In this document: piece by piece, positions 7,756 through 16,846 of the stretch | Numbering within the stretch: the stretch's first letter is position 1 | How the letters are laid out: each line of letters starts with the position of its first letter | NCBI RefSeq assembly: GCF_027789125.1 | Contig: NZ_JAQFVF010000018.1 | Location: 1-64,000, forward strand | Direction of reading: 5' to 3' | DNA length: 64,000 nt | Origin: Paenibacillus aestuarii | GTDB taxonomy: Bacteria > Bacillota > Bacilli > Paenibacillales > NBRC-103111 | Translations under genes and position numbers: made by a program | The notes under the pieces: model-generated | Databases searched by the model: none | What the model was told of the DNA's origin: nothing | The model's input: the letters and a program-made list of their open reading frames with translations, nothing else

Positions 7756-9120
7756 ATGTCCAAACTAAAAAAAGCGATGTCATTGCCGGTTGTTTTCTCA
7801 CTCGTTCTCGCGGCTGCGGGTTGCAGTAGTGCTAGCAACACTGCCAGTACGAATGCAACTCCAGCCAGCGGCAGTACCGTGACTCCAGCGGCGCAAAATG
7901 CAGACGCTGCAAAGTCGGGGGATCAAAGCAATGCGAAAAAGACGAAGTTAGTCTTTTGGGACAAGTCGGAATATGTGAAGGAATACAATGATGCGCAAAA
8001 AGAGAGAGTGGCTCAATTCTCCAAGGAATTTAATGTCGATGTCGAGTATGTCGCGATCCCTCCGGCCGATTTAAAAACGAAGCTGCTCGCAGCGGTGGAA
8101 GCGGGCAATCCTCCGGATTTGCTGCTAGCTGACGATTTTGTCGCTAAACAATTCGTCGGCAATAATCAACTGGTGGAAATTTCAGACATTTTAAAGAAAT
8201 ATGACTTCAGGGAAGACTCCAAGAAATATGCCTTTGCGTTAGAAGGTTGGTTTGAGGTTCCGGTGTACCACAACCCTAACGTTATGTACGTAAGAAAAGA
8301 TAAGCTTGCAGAAAAGAAGCTGGAGCTTCCGAAAACGTGGGATGATGTCAAGAAAGTGGCTCAAGCGATCAATGACCCGAAAAACAACTTCTATGGGCTT
8401 GGATTCCAGCTTGGAGGCGGCGGTGACTCGACAGGGCGAATTGAAAACCTGATTCGAACGTTCGGTACGGACTTGGTTGATAAAGATGGTAAAGTTACTG
8501 TCAATACACCGGAAGCTTTGGAAGCGATTAAATATGACGCCAGCTTCTTCACCGAAAAGTTAACCCCTCCAGGCGCCGTCACTGGGGATGACTCGTGGAA
8601 CAATACGGCGTATTTGAACGGACAAGTCGGCATTATTTTCAACTCCAGCAGCGTATATGCGGCCATGAAAAAAGAGAAGCCGGAATTGCTGAACAATACG
8701 CAGATCATGCCTTGGCCGGCAGGTCCTAAGAGACAATTTGGTTCAGGCGGCGGTACCGTGTTCGTCATGTTCAACAAAGGTAAGAACATTGATAATGCCA
8801 AAAAGTACATCGACTATTTCTTCAACAAGGATTTTTATGGAAAATTGATTGAGAAATTGAACGGACTAGCCGTACCGGTGTTGAACGGATTTGAAAATAC
8901 GGAGTTTTGGCAAAAGCCGGAGAATAAGGGCTGGTTCGACGCAACGAAAAATATCGTCCCGCTGGGTGATCCAGGACCTCCGGATGCGCGCGCTTCGCAA
9001 GTCATCAGCGAATACATCCTTTCAAAGGCTGTTCAAAGCATTGTCGTGAATAACACAGATCCGAAAAAAGCGCTTGATGACATCGACAAGGGCTATAAGA
9101 AAGTTTACGAGAAAAAATAA
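7756..9120 (+). CDS. ABC sugar transporter substrate-binding lipoprotein
   Basis: Family 1 extracellular solute-binding protein of 454 residues. The signal peptide with lipobox AAAGC predicts lipidation at Cys23. A Ser/Thr/Ala-rich linker to about residue 65 precedes the binding domain, which starts TKLVFWDKSEYV. It would capture a sugar or sugar acid and deliver it to the two permeases that follow. GGAGGG seven bases upstream selects ATG 7756 over an in-frame TTG at 7741. It is first in a three-gene operon with the shared promoter and cre box. No ATPase gene is present, so a common MsmX-type ATPase encoded elsewhere is likely. The substrate is inferred only from the catabolic genes nearby. 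Confidence 0.85.
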   Translation: MSKLKKAMSLPVVFSLVLAAAGCSSASNTASTNATPASGSTVTPAAQNADAAKSGDQSNAKKTKLVFWDKSEYVKEYNDAQKERVAQFSKEFNVDVEYVAIPPADLKTKLLAAVEAGNPPDLLLADDFVAKQFVGNNQLVEISDILKKYDFREDSKKYAFALEGWFEVPVYHNPNVMYVRKDKLAEKKLELPKTWDDVKKVAQAINDPKNNFYGLGFQLGGGGDSTGRIENLIRTFGTDLVDKDGKVTVNTPEALEAIKYDASFFTEKLTPPGAVTGDDSWNNTAYLNGQVGIIFNSSSVYAAMKKEKPELLNNTQIMPWPAGPKRQFGSGGGTVFVMFNKGKNIDNAKKYIDYFFNKDFYGKLIEKLNGLAVPVLNGFENTEFWQKPENKGWFDATKNIVPLGDPGPPDARASQVISEYILSKAVQSIVVNNTDPKKALDDIDKGYKKVYEKK

Positions 9121-9163
9121 AACAACATCGTAACTGGCGTACATTCCTTGGGTAGGTGAAACC

Positions 9164-10045
9164 ATGCTGCAATCATCCAATCGAAGAAGTGAAATGGTTT
9201 TGGGGTATACGTCGGTACTGCCGATTATCATCGTCATTTTCGTGGTGATCGGCATTCCTTTTATTAACGCGTTATACCTGAGCTTAACCGATAAAACCGT
9301 AGGTGCCGAAGCGCATTTTATTGGCTTTGCGAATTATCGCGAAATTTTTACCGACCCTGTGTATTGGAAAGTTCTCAAAAATACATTCATTTATTTTATG
9401 ACGGACGTGTTCTTTAAACTGGTATTCGGGATGATCTTTGCCTTGACGCTCAATCAGGCGTTCTTCGGCAGATCCGTCGTACGGGTGTTGTTCCTTGTCC
9501 CTTGGGCGATTTCCGGGCTGGTGTCAGCACTTACGTGGAAGTGGATGTATAACGATTCTTACGGCATCATTAACCAAGTGCTGCTTGATTCCGGATTCAT
9601 TGATCAGCCGGTTGCCTGGTTAAGCGGACCTAAGATCGCGCTGGTCTCCGTCATCATCGTAAATATTTGGCGGGGGATTCCCTTCTTCTTGTTCAGCATT
9701 CTCGGAGGCCTGCAGACGATTGATAAACAGATGTACGAGGCAGCGAAAATTGACGGAGCGGGACCGATCCGACAGTTTTTTTCGGTCACGATTCCTTCCA
9801 TCAGCTCAGTTATTGTCATTACGACCATGCTTTCCTCCATTTGGACATTCAATGATTTCGAGAATATTTATTTAATTACCGGAGGAGGACCTCTGTACAA
9901 TTCGGCCGTGATTTCCGTTTATACCTACGAGACCGCCTTTCTCCAAAACAATATGGGCAAATCGCTAAGTGTGGCCGGATCTATCATTCCTATCTTGCTG
10001 GTGCTCATGTTCTTCATGACCCGAAAGCTTGCGAAGGAAGACTGA
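9164..10045 (+). CDS. Carbohydrate ABC transporter permease, MalF-like
   Basis: 293-residue inner-membrane permease with six predicted membrane helices, the first at residues 17-39. The EAA loop for ATPase contact reads EAAKIDGAGPIRQF near residue 190. AGGTGA precedes ATG 9164 and the gene lies 43 bp after the binding protein. It forms the heterodimeric channel with the next gene. Confidence 0.88.
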   Translation: MLQSSNRRSEMVLGYTSVLPIIIVIFVVIGIPFINALYLSLTDKTVGAEAHFIGFANYREIFTDPVYWKVLKNTFIYFMTDVFFKLVFGMIFALTLNQAFFGRSVVRVLFLVPWAISGLVSALTWKWMYNDSYGIINQVLLDSGFIDQPVAWLSGPKIALVSVIIVNIWRGIPFFLFSILGGLQTIDKQMYEAAKIDGAGPIRQFFSVTIPSISSVIVITTMLSSIWTFNDFENIYLITGGGPLYNSAVISVYTYETAFLQNNMGKSLSVAGSIIPILLVLMFFMTRKLAKED

Positions 10046-10061
10046 GGAGGAGGCAGTTAGG

Positions 10062-10904
10062 ATGAGAGCATCAGCTGTACGAAACGTTCGTAAAAAAGTA
10101 TTGATCTATATCATCGTCATCGTCGGATTAATCTGGACCTTGTTTCCCGTCTACTGGATGGTCAAGACGTCGTTCACACCCGATGCACTCATGTACGATG
10201 CCAAGCCTTCACTGATCCCGGCGGAGGTGACGACGAAGCATTATAAAGATTTGTTTAGCCAAACGGAGTTTATGACCAATCTGAAAAATAGTTTGATTGT
10301 TTCCGTGCTTGCCACCTTGCTCTCCTTAATCATCAGCATTTTCGGTTCTTACAGCTTGACCCGGCTCAAGTTTCGCGGAAAAAAGTTCATAACGAAAAGC
10401 ATCATTATCTGCTATTTGATGCCGGCAGCGGTTCTGTTTATCCCGATGTATGTACTCGTCAGCAAACTCGGTTTTGCGGACAATAAATACGGCTTGCTTA
10501 TTATTTACCCGACCTTTATTGTGCCGTATTGCTGCTACATGCTGCTTAGCTACTTTAAGGCGATTCCGGGCTCATTGGAAGAAGCGGCATTGATTGACGG
10601 GTGTACGCGAATGCAAACATTATGGAAAATTATATTCCCTATAGCAGCTCCGGGAATCGCGGTCGTAGCGACCTTCGCTTTCACGATGTCATGGAACGAG
10701 TTCCTCTATGCTCTCGTGGTGACAACGAGTCCAAGCCAGCTAACGGCGATGGTGGGAATCGCGAGTTTTAAGTTTTCCGATTCGTTCATCTGGGGACTTC
10801 TCATGAGCTCTTCGGTAATTGCTTCCATCCCTGCCTTGATTCTATACCTCGGCGCCCAATCCTTTGTCATTGGCGGACTAGCCGACGGCGGTGCTAAATA
10901 TTAA
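10062..10904 (+). CDS. Carbohydrate ABC transporter permease, MalG-like
   Basis: 280-residue second permease subunit with six predicted helices. The EAA loop reads EEAALIDGCTRMQTL near residue 175. A run of GGAGG repeats (10045-10053) selects ATG 10062 over a possible start at 10029 that would overlap the previous gene. The cytoplasmic N-terminus is basic, as usual in MalG-like proteins. It ends the importer operon. Confidence 0.88.
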   Translation: MRASAVRNVRKKVLIYIIVIVGLIWTLFPVYWMVKTSFTPDALMYDAKPSLIPAEVTTKHYKDLFSQTEFMTNLKNSLIVSVLATLLSLIISIFGSYSLTRLKFRGKKFITKSIIICYLMPAAVLFIPMYVLVSKLGFADNKYGLLIIYPTFIVPYCCYMLLSYFKAIPGSLEEAALIDGCTRMQTLWKIIFPIAAPGIAVVATFAFTMSWNEFLYALVVTTSPSQLTAMVGIASFKFSDSFIWGLLMSSSVIASIPALILYLGAQSFVIGGLADGGAKY

Positions 10905-10923
10905 GCCCAATGATGAAATCATA

Positions 10924-10973
10924 CCTCTAAACGCGGTCGCTCATTTTTGAACGGCCTCGATAGAGGTTTTCTT
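10924..10973 (+). terminator. Probable rho-independent terminator
   Basis: CCTCTA (10924-10929) pairs with TAGAGG (10961-10966), with an inner GGTC/GGCC stem, followed by TTTTCTT. The long interrupted loop makes this weaker than the other terminators. Confidence 0.45.
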
Positions 10974-11021
10974 ATATTCTTTGAAGAAATATAAGTGTCA
11001 TAGTCGTTACCAGCATCTACC

Positions 11022-11117
11022 ACTAAAAAGTACCAACCATACACTAACCATACACTACCTACAAAACAGCACCAACAAAACAACACCAACAAAACAACAT
11101 CTCTGGAGGATGTAACT
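11022..11117 (+). promoter_or_regulatory. G-poor leader with two short tandem repeats
   Basis: Almost free of G, so it should be unstructured as RNA. It contains an 11-bp tandem repeat (ACCATACACTA at 11036-11046 and 11047-11057) and a 14-bp tandem repeat (ACCAACAAAACAAC at 11071-11084 and 11085-11098), then CTGGAGGATG before the next gene. No promoter was identified with confidence. Confidence 0.5.
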
Positions 11118-12404
11118 ATGAATCAGAAGAAGCAAAGTCGATTCGCTTTGTTGATGATTGGTCTTGTATTTATGTCTGGATGTAGTGGTAGCGCTTCCAA
11201 ATTCTCAGTTGGAGGAGCTGCAGAGGAAACGAACAACGGTGGGGCCTTGACTTTATGGATGTTCAATACGGATATTTATTTGAAGCCGGCTGCCGAAGAA
11301 GTCGCCAAAGAGATGAATATCAAGTTGGATTATGAGTTTATCAACCCGGAACGATATAAAACGAAAATCAAAGTAGCCGTTTCGGCAAATGAGCTGCCCG
11401 ACGTATTCGCGCAATACTTGGGCAAATCCGAACGGGAGTTAATTTTAAATGCCAATGTGGCTGCACCGCTAAATGACGTTTTTGCCTCTACAGGGCTTGA
11501 ATCCAAGTTTAATAAAGGAAGCTTGATTCATGAGGCGGACGGCAGCATTTATTCGGTCCCTTACCGTCCCGAGCAATCGCAAGTCGTTGTCTACAATAAG
11601 AAGCTTATGGCTAATCTGGGCGTACAGCCGCCTCGAACGTGGGACGAGCTCCTGACTGTAATTAAGGAGGCCAACCGTCATGGCGTTATTCCCATTGCTC
11701 TGGGCGGCAAGGACCGCTGGCCTGGAGATATCCTCTATAACACACTGGTGCTCCGTGAGGACCCGAATGCATTCCAGCGAGCACTCGCAGGTGAAATCAA
11801 ATTTACGGAAAAGCCCTTTGTAGATGCGGCTGATAAAGTTATTGCTTTGGTGCAGGCTAGTGCATTCCAACCTGATTATTTAAATCATAGCGATCTAGAA
11901 GCGCGTGATCTCTTTTACACCGGTAAAGCGCTGATGATGATCAACGGCTCATGGGTGTTCACGAAAGCCATTTCCAGCTTAGGCGATGACCTGGGCTATA
12001 TCAAATTTCCCCAAACGGGGGCAGCCCCGGATCCATTCTCGACGAACAGTGGAGAGCGAAGCAGTACACCTTACGGTCTATTCGTCAACGTCCAATCCCC
12101 GCAGCTTCAGAAAGCGAAGGAATTCGCAATCCGTTATTCACTCAAAATCAATAATGAACTCGTCAAGATTGGCCAGGCTTCTTACGCAGAGTCGCCGATG
12201 AAACCGGAAGGTAAAATAAATGAGGCTTATGCGCAGTACTTAAAGGATTTCAAAAGCTTTAAATTCATTCAAACGTACTGGTACAGTACAATTACAACGA
12301 CAAAGGGAGACGAATACCGGGATTTGAACCAGAAATTATATACGGGAACACTATCTTCCTCGCAGTATACGGAAAGTATGGAACAAATCATGAGGAAGCC
12401 GTAA
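11118..12404 (+). CDS. Second substrate-binding lipoprotein, possible co-sensor
   Basis: 428-residue family 1 solute-binding lipoprotein with lipobox FMSGC and lipidation at Cys22. The binding domain begins near GALTLWMFNTDIY. It lies at the head of a unit with the YesM kinase and YesN regulator rather than with permeases, and it diverges clearly from the first binding protein. Inference: it presents the sugar to the sensor kinase, as reported for the xylose-binding XylFII with LytS in clostridia. It could alternatively be a second receptor for the same permeases. GGAGG lies nine bases before ATG 11118. Confidence 0.8.
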   Translation: MNQKKQSRFALLMIGLVFMSGCSGSASKFSVGGAAEETNNGGALTLWMFNTDIYLKPAAEEVAKEMNIKLDYEFINPERYKTKIKVAVSANELPDVFAQYLGKSERELILNANVAAPLNDVFASTGLESKFNKGSLIHEADGSIYSVPYRPEQSQVVVYNKKLMANLGVQPPRTWDELLTVIKEANRHGVIPIALGGKDRWPGDILYNTLVLREDPNAFQRALAGEIKFTEKPFVDAADKVIALVQASAFQPDYLNHSDLEARDLFYTGKALMMINGSWVFTKAISSLGDDLGYIKFPQTGAAPDPFSTNSGERSSTPYGLFVNVQSPQLQKAKEFAIRYSLKINNELVKIGQASYAESPMKPEGKINEAYAQYLKDFKSFKFIQTYWYSTITTTKGDEYRDLNQKLYTGTLSSSQYTESMEQIMRKP

Positions 12405-12450
12405 ACAGATAGATGCACGGCACAGCTTGATGGAGGGGATAGGAATAGGT

Positions 12451-14250
12451 ATGAAGGCGATCCAAGTGTTTCAAGACATGCCGATTCGCAGAAAGATTCA
12501 GCTCATCAACGTAATCATTATTTTACCCAGTATCGTATTTCTGACCGTAACCTTATATCAAATGACCCTGCATCAAGCGGAAGAGCGGGCACTTCGCAGC
12601 TCTGAACAAAAGGTCGGCCATATCACCAATACCATTAATACGCTGTTTAATGATATCGAAAATTTCTCCAAGCTCTCCATGATCAATAAAACATACCAGT
12701 CTGCGCTGATGGAAACGGGGGCGGAGAACAGCGAGCTGCAGCAGTTGGATAATGTTCAATCGATGTATGCCAGCTTGAATACGTTGGTCGAGTCCAACCC
12801 TTACATTGACTCCGTTGTGATTCAATCGATGGATGGCAGCAAAATTTACTATTCGGACAACATGTCGAATGTGACCGTACCATCAGTGCAAGTCTATCCC
12901 AAAGAACAGCTGATCAATGCGAAGGGTACGGCGGTGTGGATTGAAACCTTTGAAAGCTTGTTTCTTGTTAATGATCAGCATAAAAACTTGCTGTCCATTG
13001 GGAGGCGCATCATTAATATTAACGACGGGCTGCTGATCGGCTATATCTATATCAACATCGACGAGCGAAAACTGTCCAAGATTTACAGCAATGACGATTT
13101 GCGAAGCAATATCATGATCGTCAATCCCGAAGGCAAGATTCTTTCGGCTAATCGTGCTGAAGTCGTGTCTCAATCAACGCAAGACCTATACGGTAGGATC
13201 TTGATCGATGTGGATGGCTCTGCGATTGTGAAGAGCGGCAAACAGAATATACTCGTTTCGTCGAAAGTCTTGGATAAAAACGGTTGGAGAGCTGTATATG
13301 CGGTGCCCACGAGTGAATTTATGAAAGACCAATGGAAAATCACGATGTTTATTATCGGATTCGGTCTGACAGGGTTACTTTTGGCACTCGTCCTCTCTAT
13401 CATTTTTTCCAAGTGGATCACCAATCCGATCATGATGCTAAGCAGAGCGATGACAGCAGTCGGTGACGGCAAGCTGCATACGCGTACGATGGTTAGCGCT
13501 AATGACGAGGTCGGTCGTCTTTCCTATAAATTTAATGAAATGGTCAGCCGGATCCAGGATTTGATGCACACCATCAATCAAGAGGAGAAGCAAAAGCGGA
13601 AGCTGGAGCTCCAGTTATCCTATTCACAGATTAAGCCCCACTTTCTATATAACACCTTAGAAATGATTCGTTCTATGGCTCTAATGAGGCAGGCCCACGA
13701 TATTAGCAAGGTCGTCAAATCGCTGGGCGATTTTTACCGGATGTCGCTTAATCGGGGGCAAGAGATTATCCCGGTGTCGCAGGAACAGAAACATCTTGAA
13801 AGCTATCTCTTTATCCAAACCAGCCGATATCATCACATGAATTACCGGATTGATTTCGATAGCCGGATCCAGGAATGCTGGATCCCGAATATGCTGCTTC
13901 AGCCGCTTGTGGAGAATGCGATCTACCATGGGCTTAGAGAAAAGCAGGAGGGAGCGCTCTGTGAGATCAGCGGTTGGATTGAAGAGATGAACGGGATCGA
14001 CGTCCTCTGTTTCACGGTGAAGGATAACGGCAACGGAATGAGCGAGGACAAACTAAAGCGGATTTGGCAGTATGAACAGACGGAGCATGGTTTATCCAGC
14101 TTTGGCATTCGCAACATTCAGGAGCGAATAAGACTTCGATATGGACAACCTTACGGTATTACGATTTTTTCTTTGCCGGGAGAAGGCGTAGAAGTCAAGC
14201 TGCGAATCCCCCTGATCGTCAAAAAAACAGAGCTTGAGGAGAGGATATAG
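12451..14250 (+). CDS. YesM-family sensor histidine kinase
   Basis: 599-residue membrane sensor: TM1 at about residues 20-40, an extracellular dCache-like domain to about 290, TM2 at about 295-317, a HAMP region, then a His_kinase domain with QIKPHFLYNT (phosphoacceptor His397) and a C-terminal HATPase with NGNGM and GLSSFGIRNI. ATG 12451 follows AGGAATAGGT; in-frame TTG 12427 and ATG 12430 lie on the GGAGGGG motif itself and are less likely. It pairs with the adjacent AraC-type regulator and probably with the binding lipoprotein upstream. Confidence 0.85.
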   Translation: MKAIQVFQDMPIRRKIQLINVIIILPSIVFLTVTLYQMTLHQAEERALRSSEQKVGHITNTINTLFNDIENFSKLSMINKTYQSALMETGAENSELQQLDNVQSMYASLNTLVESNPYIDSVVIQSMDGSKIYYSDNMSNVTVPSVQVYPKEQLINAKGTAVWIETFESLFLVNDQHKNLLSIGRRIININDGLLIGYIYINIDERKLSKIYSNDDLRSNIMIVNPEGKILSANRAEVVSQSTQDLYGRILIDVDGSAIVKSGKQNILVSSKVLDKNGWRAVYAVPTSEFMKDQWKITMFIIGFGLTGLLLALVLSIIFSKWITNPIMMLSRAMTAVGDGKLHTRTMVSANDEVGRLSYKFNEMVSRIQDLMHTINQEEKQKRKLELQLSYSQIKPHFLYNTLEMIRSMALMRQAHDISKVVKSLGDFYRMSLNRGQEIIPVSQEQKHLESYLFIQTSRYHHMNYRIDFDSRIQECWIPNMLLQPLVENAIYHGLREKQEGALCEISGWIEEMNGIDVLCFTVKDNGNGMSEDKLKRIWQYEQTEHGLSSFGIRNIQERIRLRYGQPYGITIFSLPGEGVEVKLRIPLIVKKTELEERI

Positions 14251-14256
14251 CTGTCG

Positions 14257-15894
14257 ATGATCCCTAAACTGCGTGTACTGCTCGTTGATGATGAATATTA
14301 TTTCCGTAAGCTTCTGATTCATTTAATCGATTGGGAGGCGCATGGTTACACGGTGGACCAAGAAGCGGAGAACGGCTTGCAAGCGTTGGAACTTGCGCGG
14401 AAACAGCATTATGATTTGATCGTTGCCGATATCAATATGCCGGGCATGACAGGTTTAGATTTTGTAGAAGCATTAAGATCCTCGTTCATACAAACCAAAG
14501 TCATCTTTATTACAAGCTACGATATATTTGAATACGCACAAGCGGCCATCGCTTTGGGCGCCTCTTACTATCTGCTGAAACCTGTGGATGAAGAGGAACT
14601 TATCCGATCCTTGAAGGAAATCCGTGTTGAGCTGCTACAAGAGATGCAATTCACCCATGATGTCAAAGACTTGAAAGAACAAGTCGAACGCACGAAGCCT
14701 TTGTTAAGAGATCACTTTATACGCCAGCTTCTCCTTTATGAATCGACGGAAAGTCCGGAAACGCTGTGCAGTCAAGCGCAGTACTATGACATTCCTCTGA
14801 ATGCCCATAGTTATGCTGCGTTTGTAGCTGAAATTGACGAGCTGACCGTCCGCTACAACAAAGAACAAGAACGGCAGCTTTGGCGTTTTGCGGTCAAAAA
14901 CATTTTAAAGGATACGTTCGAGTCGTCAGGGGCTTATTGCGCGGTAATCGACGGAGAGGACAATAAAATAGCCGTTTTAGTCGGGTTTACCGATTTTCGG
15001 GATAAGACGCTTATCGAGCTTTGTGATCAAGCCCGCTTGTTTATCGATCAGAGGATGCATCTGAACATTACCCTCGCCTTAGGGCAAACGTACGAAAGCT
15101 TAAGCCAAATACACCTGTCGTACTCGGAGGCGCTGTATGTTTTAAAATATAAATTTGCCAAAGGAGGCAACCGACTTATTGCCTACACGCAGGACCAAGA
15201 AGGTTCGGAGGAGGCTGTCTTTTCCCTGCCGCTCGATCGAATGGAATGGATTACTGCTATTCGGAATAAGAACCGAGATGAAGTGGTCTTGAAAATCGAT
15301 GAACTCTGTCAACGACTCGCCAGCATTCAGGCTAGCAAGGATATTGCTTTTTTCATTTTGATGGAGTGTGTATCCCTCGGCAGCGCCGTCATTCTGGAAC
15401 GTGGAGGAACGCTGCCCAGCGGATGGATGACGGACCGTCATCCCTTATTTAAGCAAATGCACGGCTTGGAAACGATCTCCAGCATGAGGCAATGGCTGCA
15501 GCTGTTTTTTAACCAGATGGTTTTCACTGAACTTGAAAGCCAATTGTCCCGATTCAAAGGTTCCGATATCGTAGGGAAAGCCGTTGCTTATATAGAGGAG
15601 CACTACGTCGAGGAGTCGTTAACGTTACAGCAGACCGCACGAAACATCTGTGCCAATCCCAGTTATTTGAGCCATATCTTCAAGAAAGAGACAGGTAAAT
15701 CGTTTACCGAATATTTATCTGATTTGAGGTTGGATCGCGCGATGGAGATGCTGCGGGAGGTATCGCCGGAAGGGCTGGTATCTTTGAAGATTGTAGATGT
15801 TTCGCGAAGCGTCGGATATGCAGATCCCTATTATTTTAGCAAGTGTTTCAAAAAGAAGTTCCACATCGTGCCCAGCAAGATCATCCAAACATGA
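14257..15894 (+). CDS. YesN-type response regulator with AraC DNA-binding domain
   Basis: 545 residues. The receiver domain (about 5-120) has phospho-acceptor Asp58 in VADINMP and the acidic pair D11/D12. A long middle region follows, then an AraC helix-turn-helix at about 435-545 (TARNICANPSYLSHIFKKETG and VGYADPYYFSKCF). It starts 6 bp after the kinase stop with GAGGAGAGG upstream. It is the best candidate for the activator that binds the shared element at 7653 and 15951, 6.6 kb and 0.06 kb away. Confidence 0.86.
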   Translation: MIPKLRVLLVDDEYYFRKLLIHLIDWEAHGYTVDQEAENGLQALELARKQHYDLIVADINMPGMTGLDFVEALRSSFIQTKVIFITSYDIFEYAQAAIALGASYYLLKPVDEEELIRSLKEIRVELLQEMQFTHDVKDLKEQVERTKPLLRDHFIRQLLLYESTESPETLCSQAQYYDIPLNAHSYAAFVAEIDELTVRYNKEQERQLWRFAVKNILKDTFESSGAYCAVIDGEDNKIAVLVGFTDFRDKTLIELCDQARLFIDQRMHLNITLALGQTYESLSQIHLSYSEALYVLKYKFAKGGNRLIAYTQDQEGSEEAVFSLPLDRMEWITAIRNKNRDEVVLKIDELCQRLASIQASKDIAFFILMECVSLGSAVILERGGTLPSGWMTDRHPLFKQMHGLETISSMRQWLQLFFNQMVFTELESQLSRFKGSDIVGKAVAYIEEHYVEESLTLQQTARNICANPSYLSHIFKKETGKSFTEYLSDLRLDRAMEMLREVSPEGLVSLKIVDVSRSVGYADPYYFSKCFKKKFHIVPSKIIQT

Positions 15895-15900
15895 CTGAAG

Positions 15901-15940
15901 AAGCCCTTACACTTCCTGGAGGAAGGTGAGGGTTCTTGCT
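15901..15940 (+). terminator. Terminator-like hairpin after the response regulator
   Basis: CCCTTACACTTCC (15904-15916) pairs imperfectly with GGAAGGTGAGGG (15921-15932), followed by TTCTTGCTT. It separates the regulator unit from the catabolic operon promoter. Confidence 0.5.
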
Positions 15941-15950
15941 TATGAGAAAT

Positions 15951-16016
15951 TCACAAAATATTTACGAATGCGCCTAAAAAAATTCCATTCTTTCCCATTA
16001 ACAAGGCCAATATAAT
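15951..16016 (+). promoter_or_regulatory. Promoter of the catabolic operon, twin of the importer promoter
   Basis: TCACAAAATATTTAC (15951-15965), CCATTC (15985-15990), AGGCC (16004-16008) and TATAAT (16011-16016) repeat the arrangement at 7653-7719: the first two elements are 34 bp apart in both, and first element to -10 is 60 versus 61 bp. Intervening bases differ, so this is conserved signal rather than recent duplication. No good cre box is seen here, unlike at the importer. Confidence 0.7.
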
Positions 16017-16060
16017 TAAAAACGAAAAAGAAATACCAATGTGGGAGGATGTACGGACCA

Positions 16061-16822
16061 ATGACCAATTTCAATCTGGATGGGAAGGTTGCGCTCATTA
16101 CAGGTGGTTGCCAGGGGCTTGGGCTGGAGTTTTCACGCGCATTAGCAAGCGCTGGAGCGAATGTTGTTGTGACAAGCCGGGATGAGCGTAAAGCACAAGC
16201 TAGTGCGGATGCGATCCGCAAGGAAACCGGCCGGGATACGCTAGGTGTAGTTGCTGATGTGACCGACTTTGCTCAAATTCAAGCCGTGGTTGAGCAAGCT
16301 GTGGACACGTTCGGGCGTTTGGATATTCTGATTAACAATGCCGGTGTCAATGTGCGTAAGCCGATTCTCGAATATGATGAACAAAGTTGGGACCTCGTGC
16401 AGACAACGAACTTGAAAGCGCCTTTTCTGTGCGCCAAAGCGGTCGTGCCTCAGATGATCAAGCAAAAATTCGGAAGAATTATCAATATCGCCTCCATGCT
16501 GGGGACTGTTGCGCTTCCTGAGCGGTCAGCTTATTGCTCCAGCAAAGGCGGGTTGATTCAATTGACGAAGGTGATGGCCTTGGAGTGGGCTGAACATAAC
16601 ATCACCGCAAACGCCATTTGCCCAGGTCCATTCGCGACTGATATGAACCAAGCTGTTATCAACAATCCGGATGCCAACCAATTTTTCCTTAATCACTTAC
16701 CGGTCAAACGTTGGGGACAACCTGAAGAGTTGACTGGTTTAATGGTGTACCTGGCATCTGATCTTTCCAGCTTCATGACGGGATCGGCGATCGTGATAGA
16801 CGGCGGTTGGACATCAGAATAA
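16061..16822 (+). CDS. SDR oxidoreductase (gluconate 5-dehydrogenase/KduD-like)
   Basis: 253-residue classical short-chain dehydrogenase. The NAD(P) motif TGGCQGLG is at residues 14-21, NNAG at about 90-93, the catalytic serine in NIASMLG, and YCSSK supplies Tyr and Lys. The C-terminus has the usual SSFMTGSAIVIDGG. ATG 16061 lies 12 bases after GGGAGG; ATG 16049 touches that motif. First gene of the catabolic operon. It may oxidise an aldose, a keto-deoxy acid or a polyol; the sequence alone does not say which. Confidence 0.85.
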   Translation: MTNFNLDGKVALITGGCQGLGLEFSRALASAGANVVVTSRDERKAQASADAIRKETGRDTLGVVADVTDFAQIQAVVEQAVDTFGRLDILINNAGVNVRKPILEYDEQSWDLVQTTNLKAPFLCAKAVVPQMIKQKFGRIINIASMLGTVALPERSAYCSSKGGLIQLTKVMALEWAEHNITANAICPGPFATDMNQAVINNPDANQFFLNHLPVKRWGQPEELTGLMVYLASDLSSFMTGSAIVIDGGWTSE

Positions 16823-16846
16823 GGAACAAATAGGAGGCGTGTGTCA

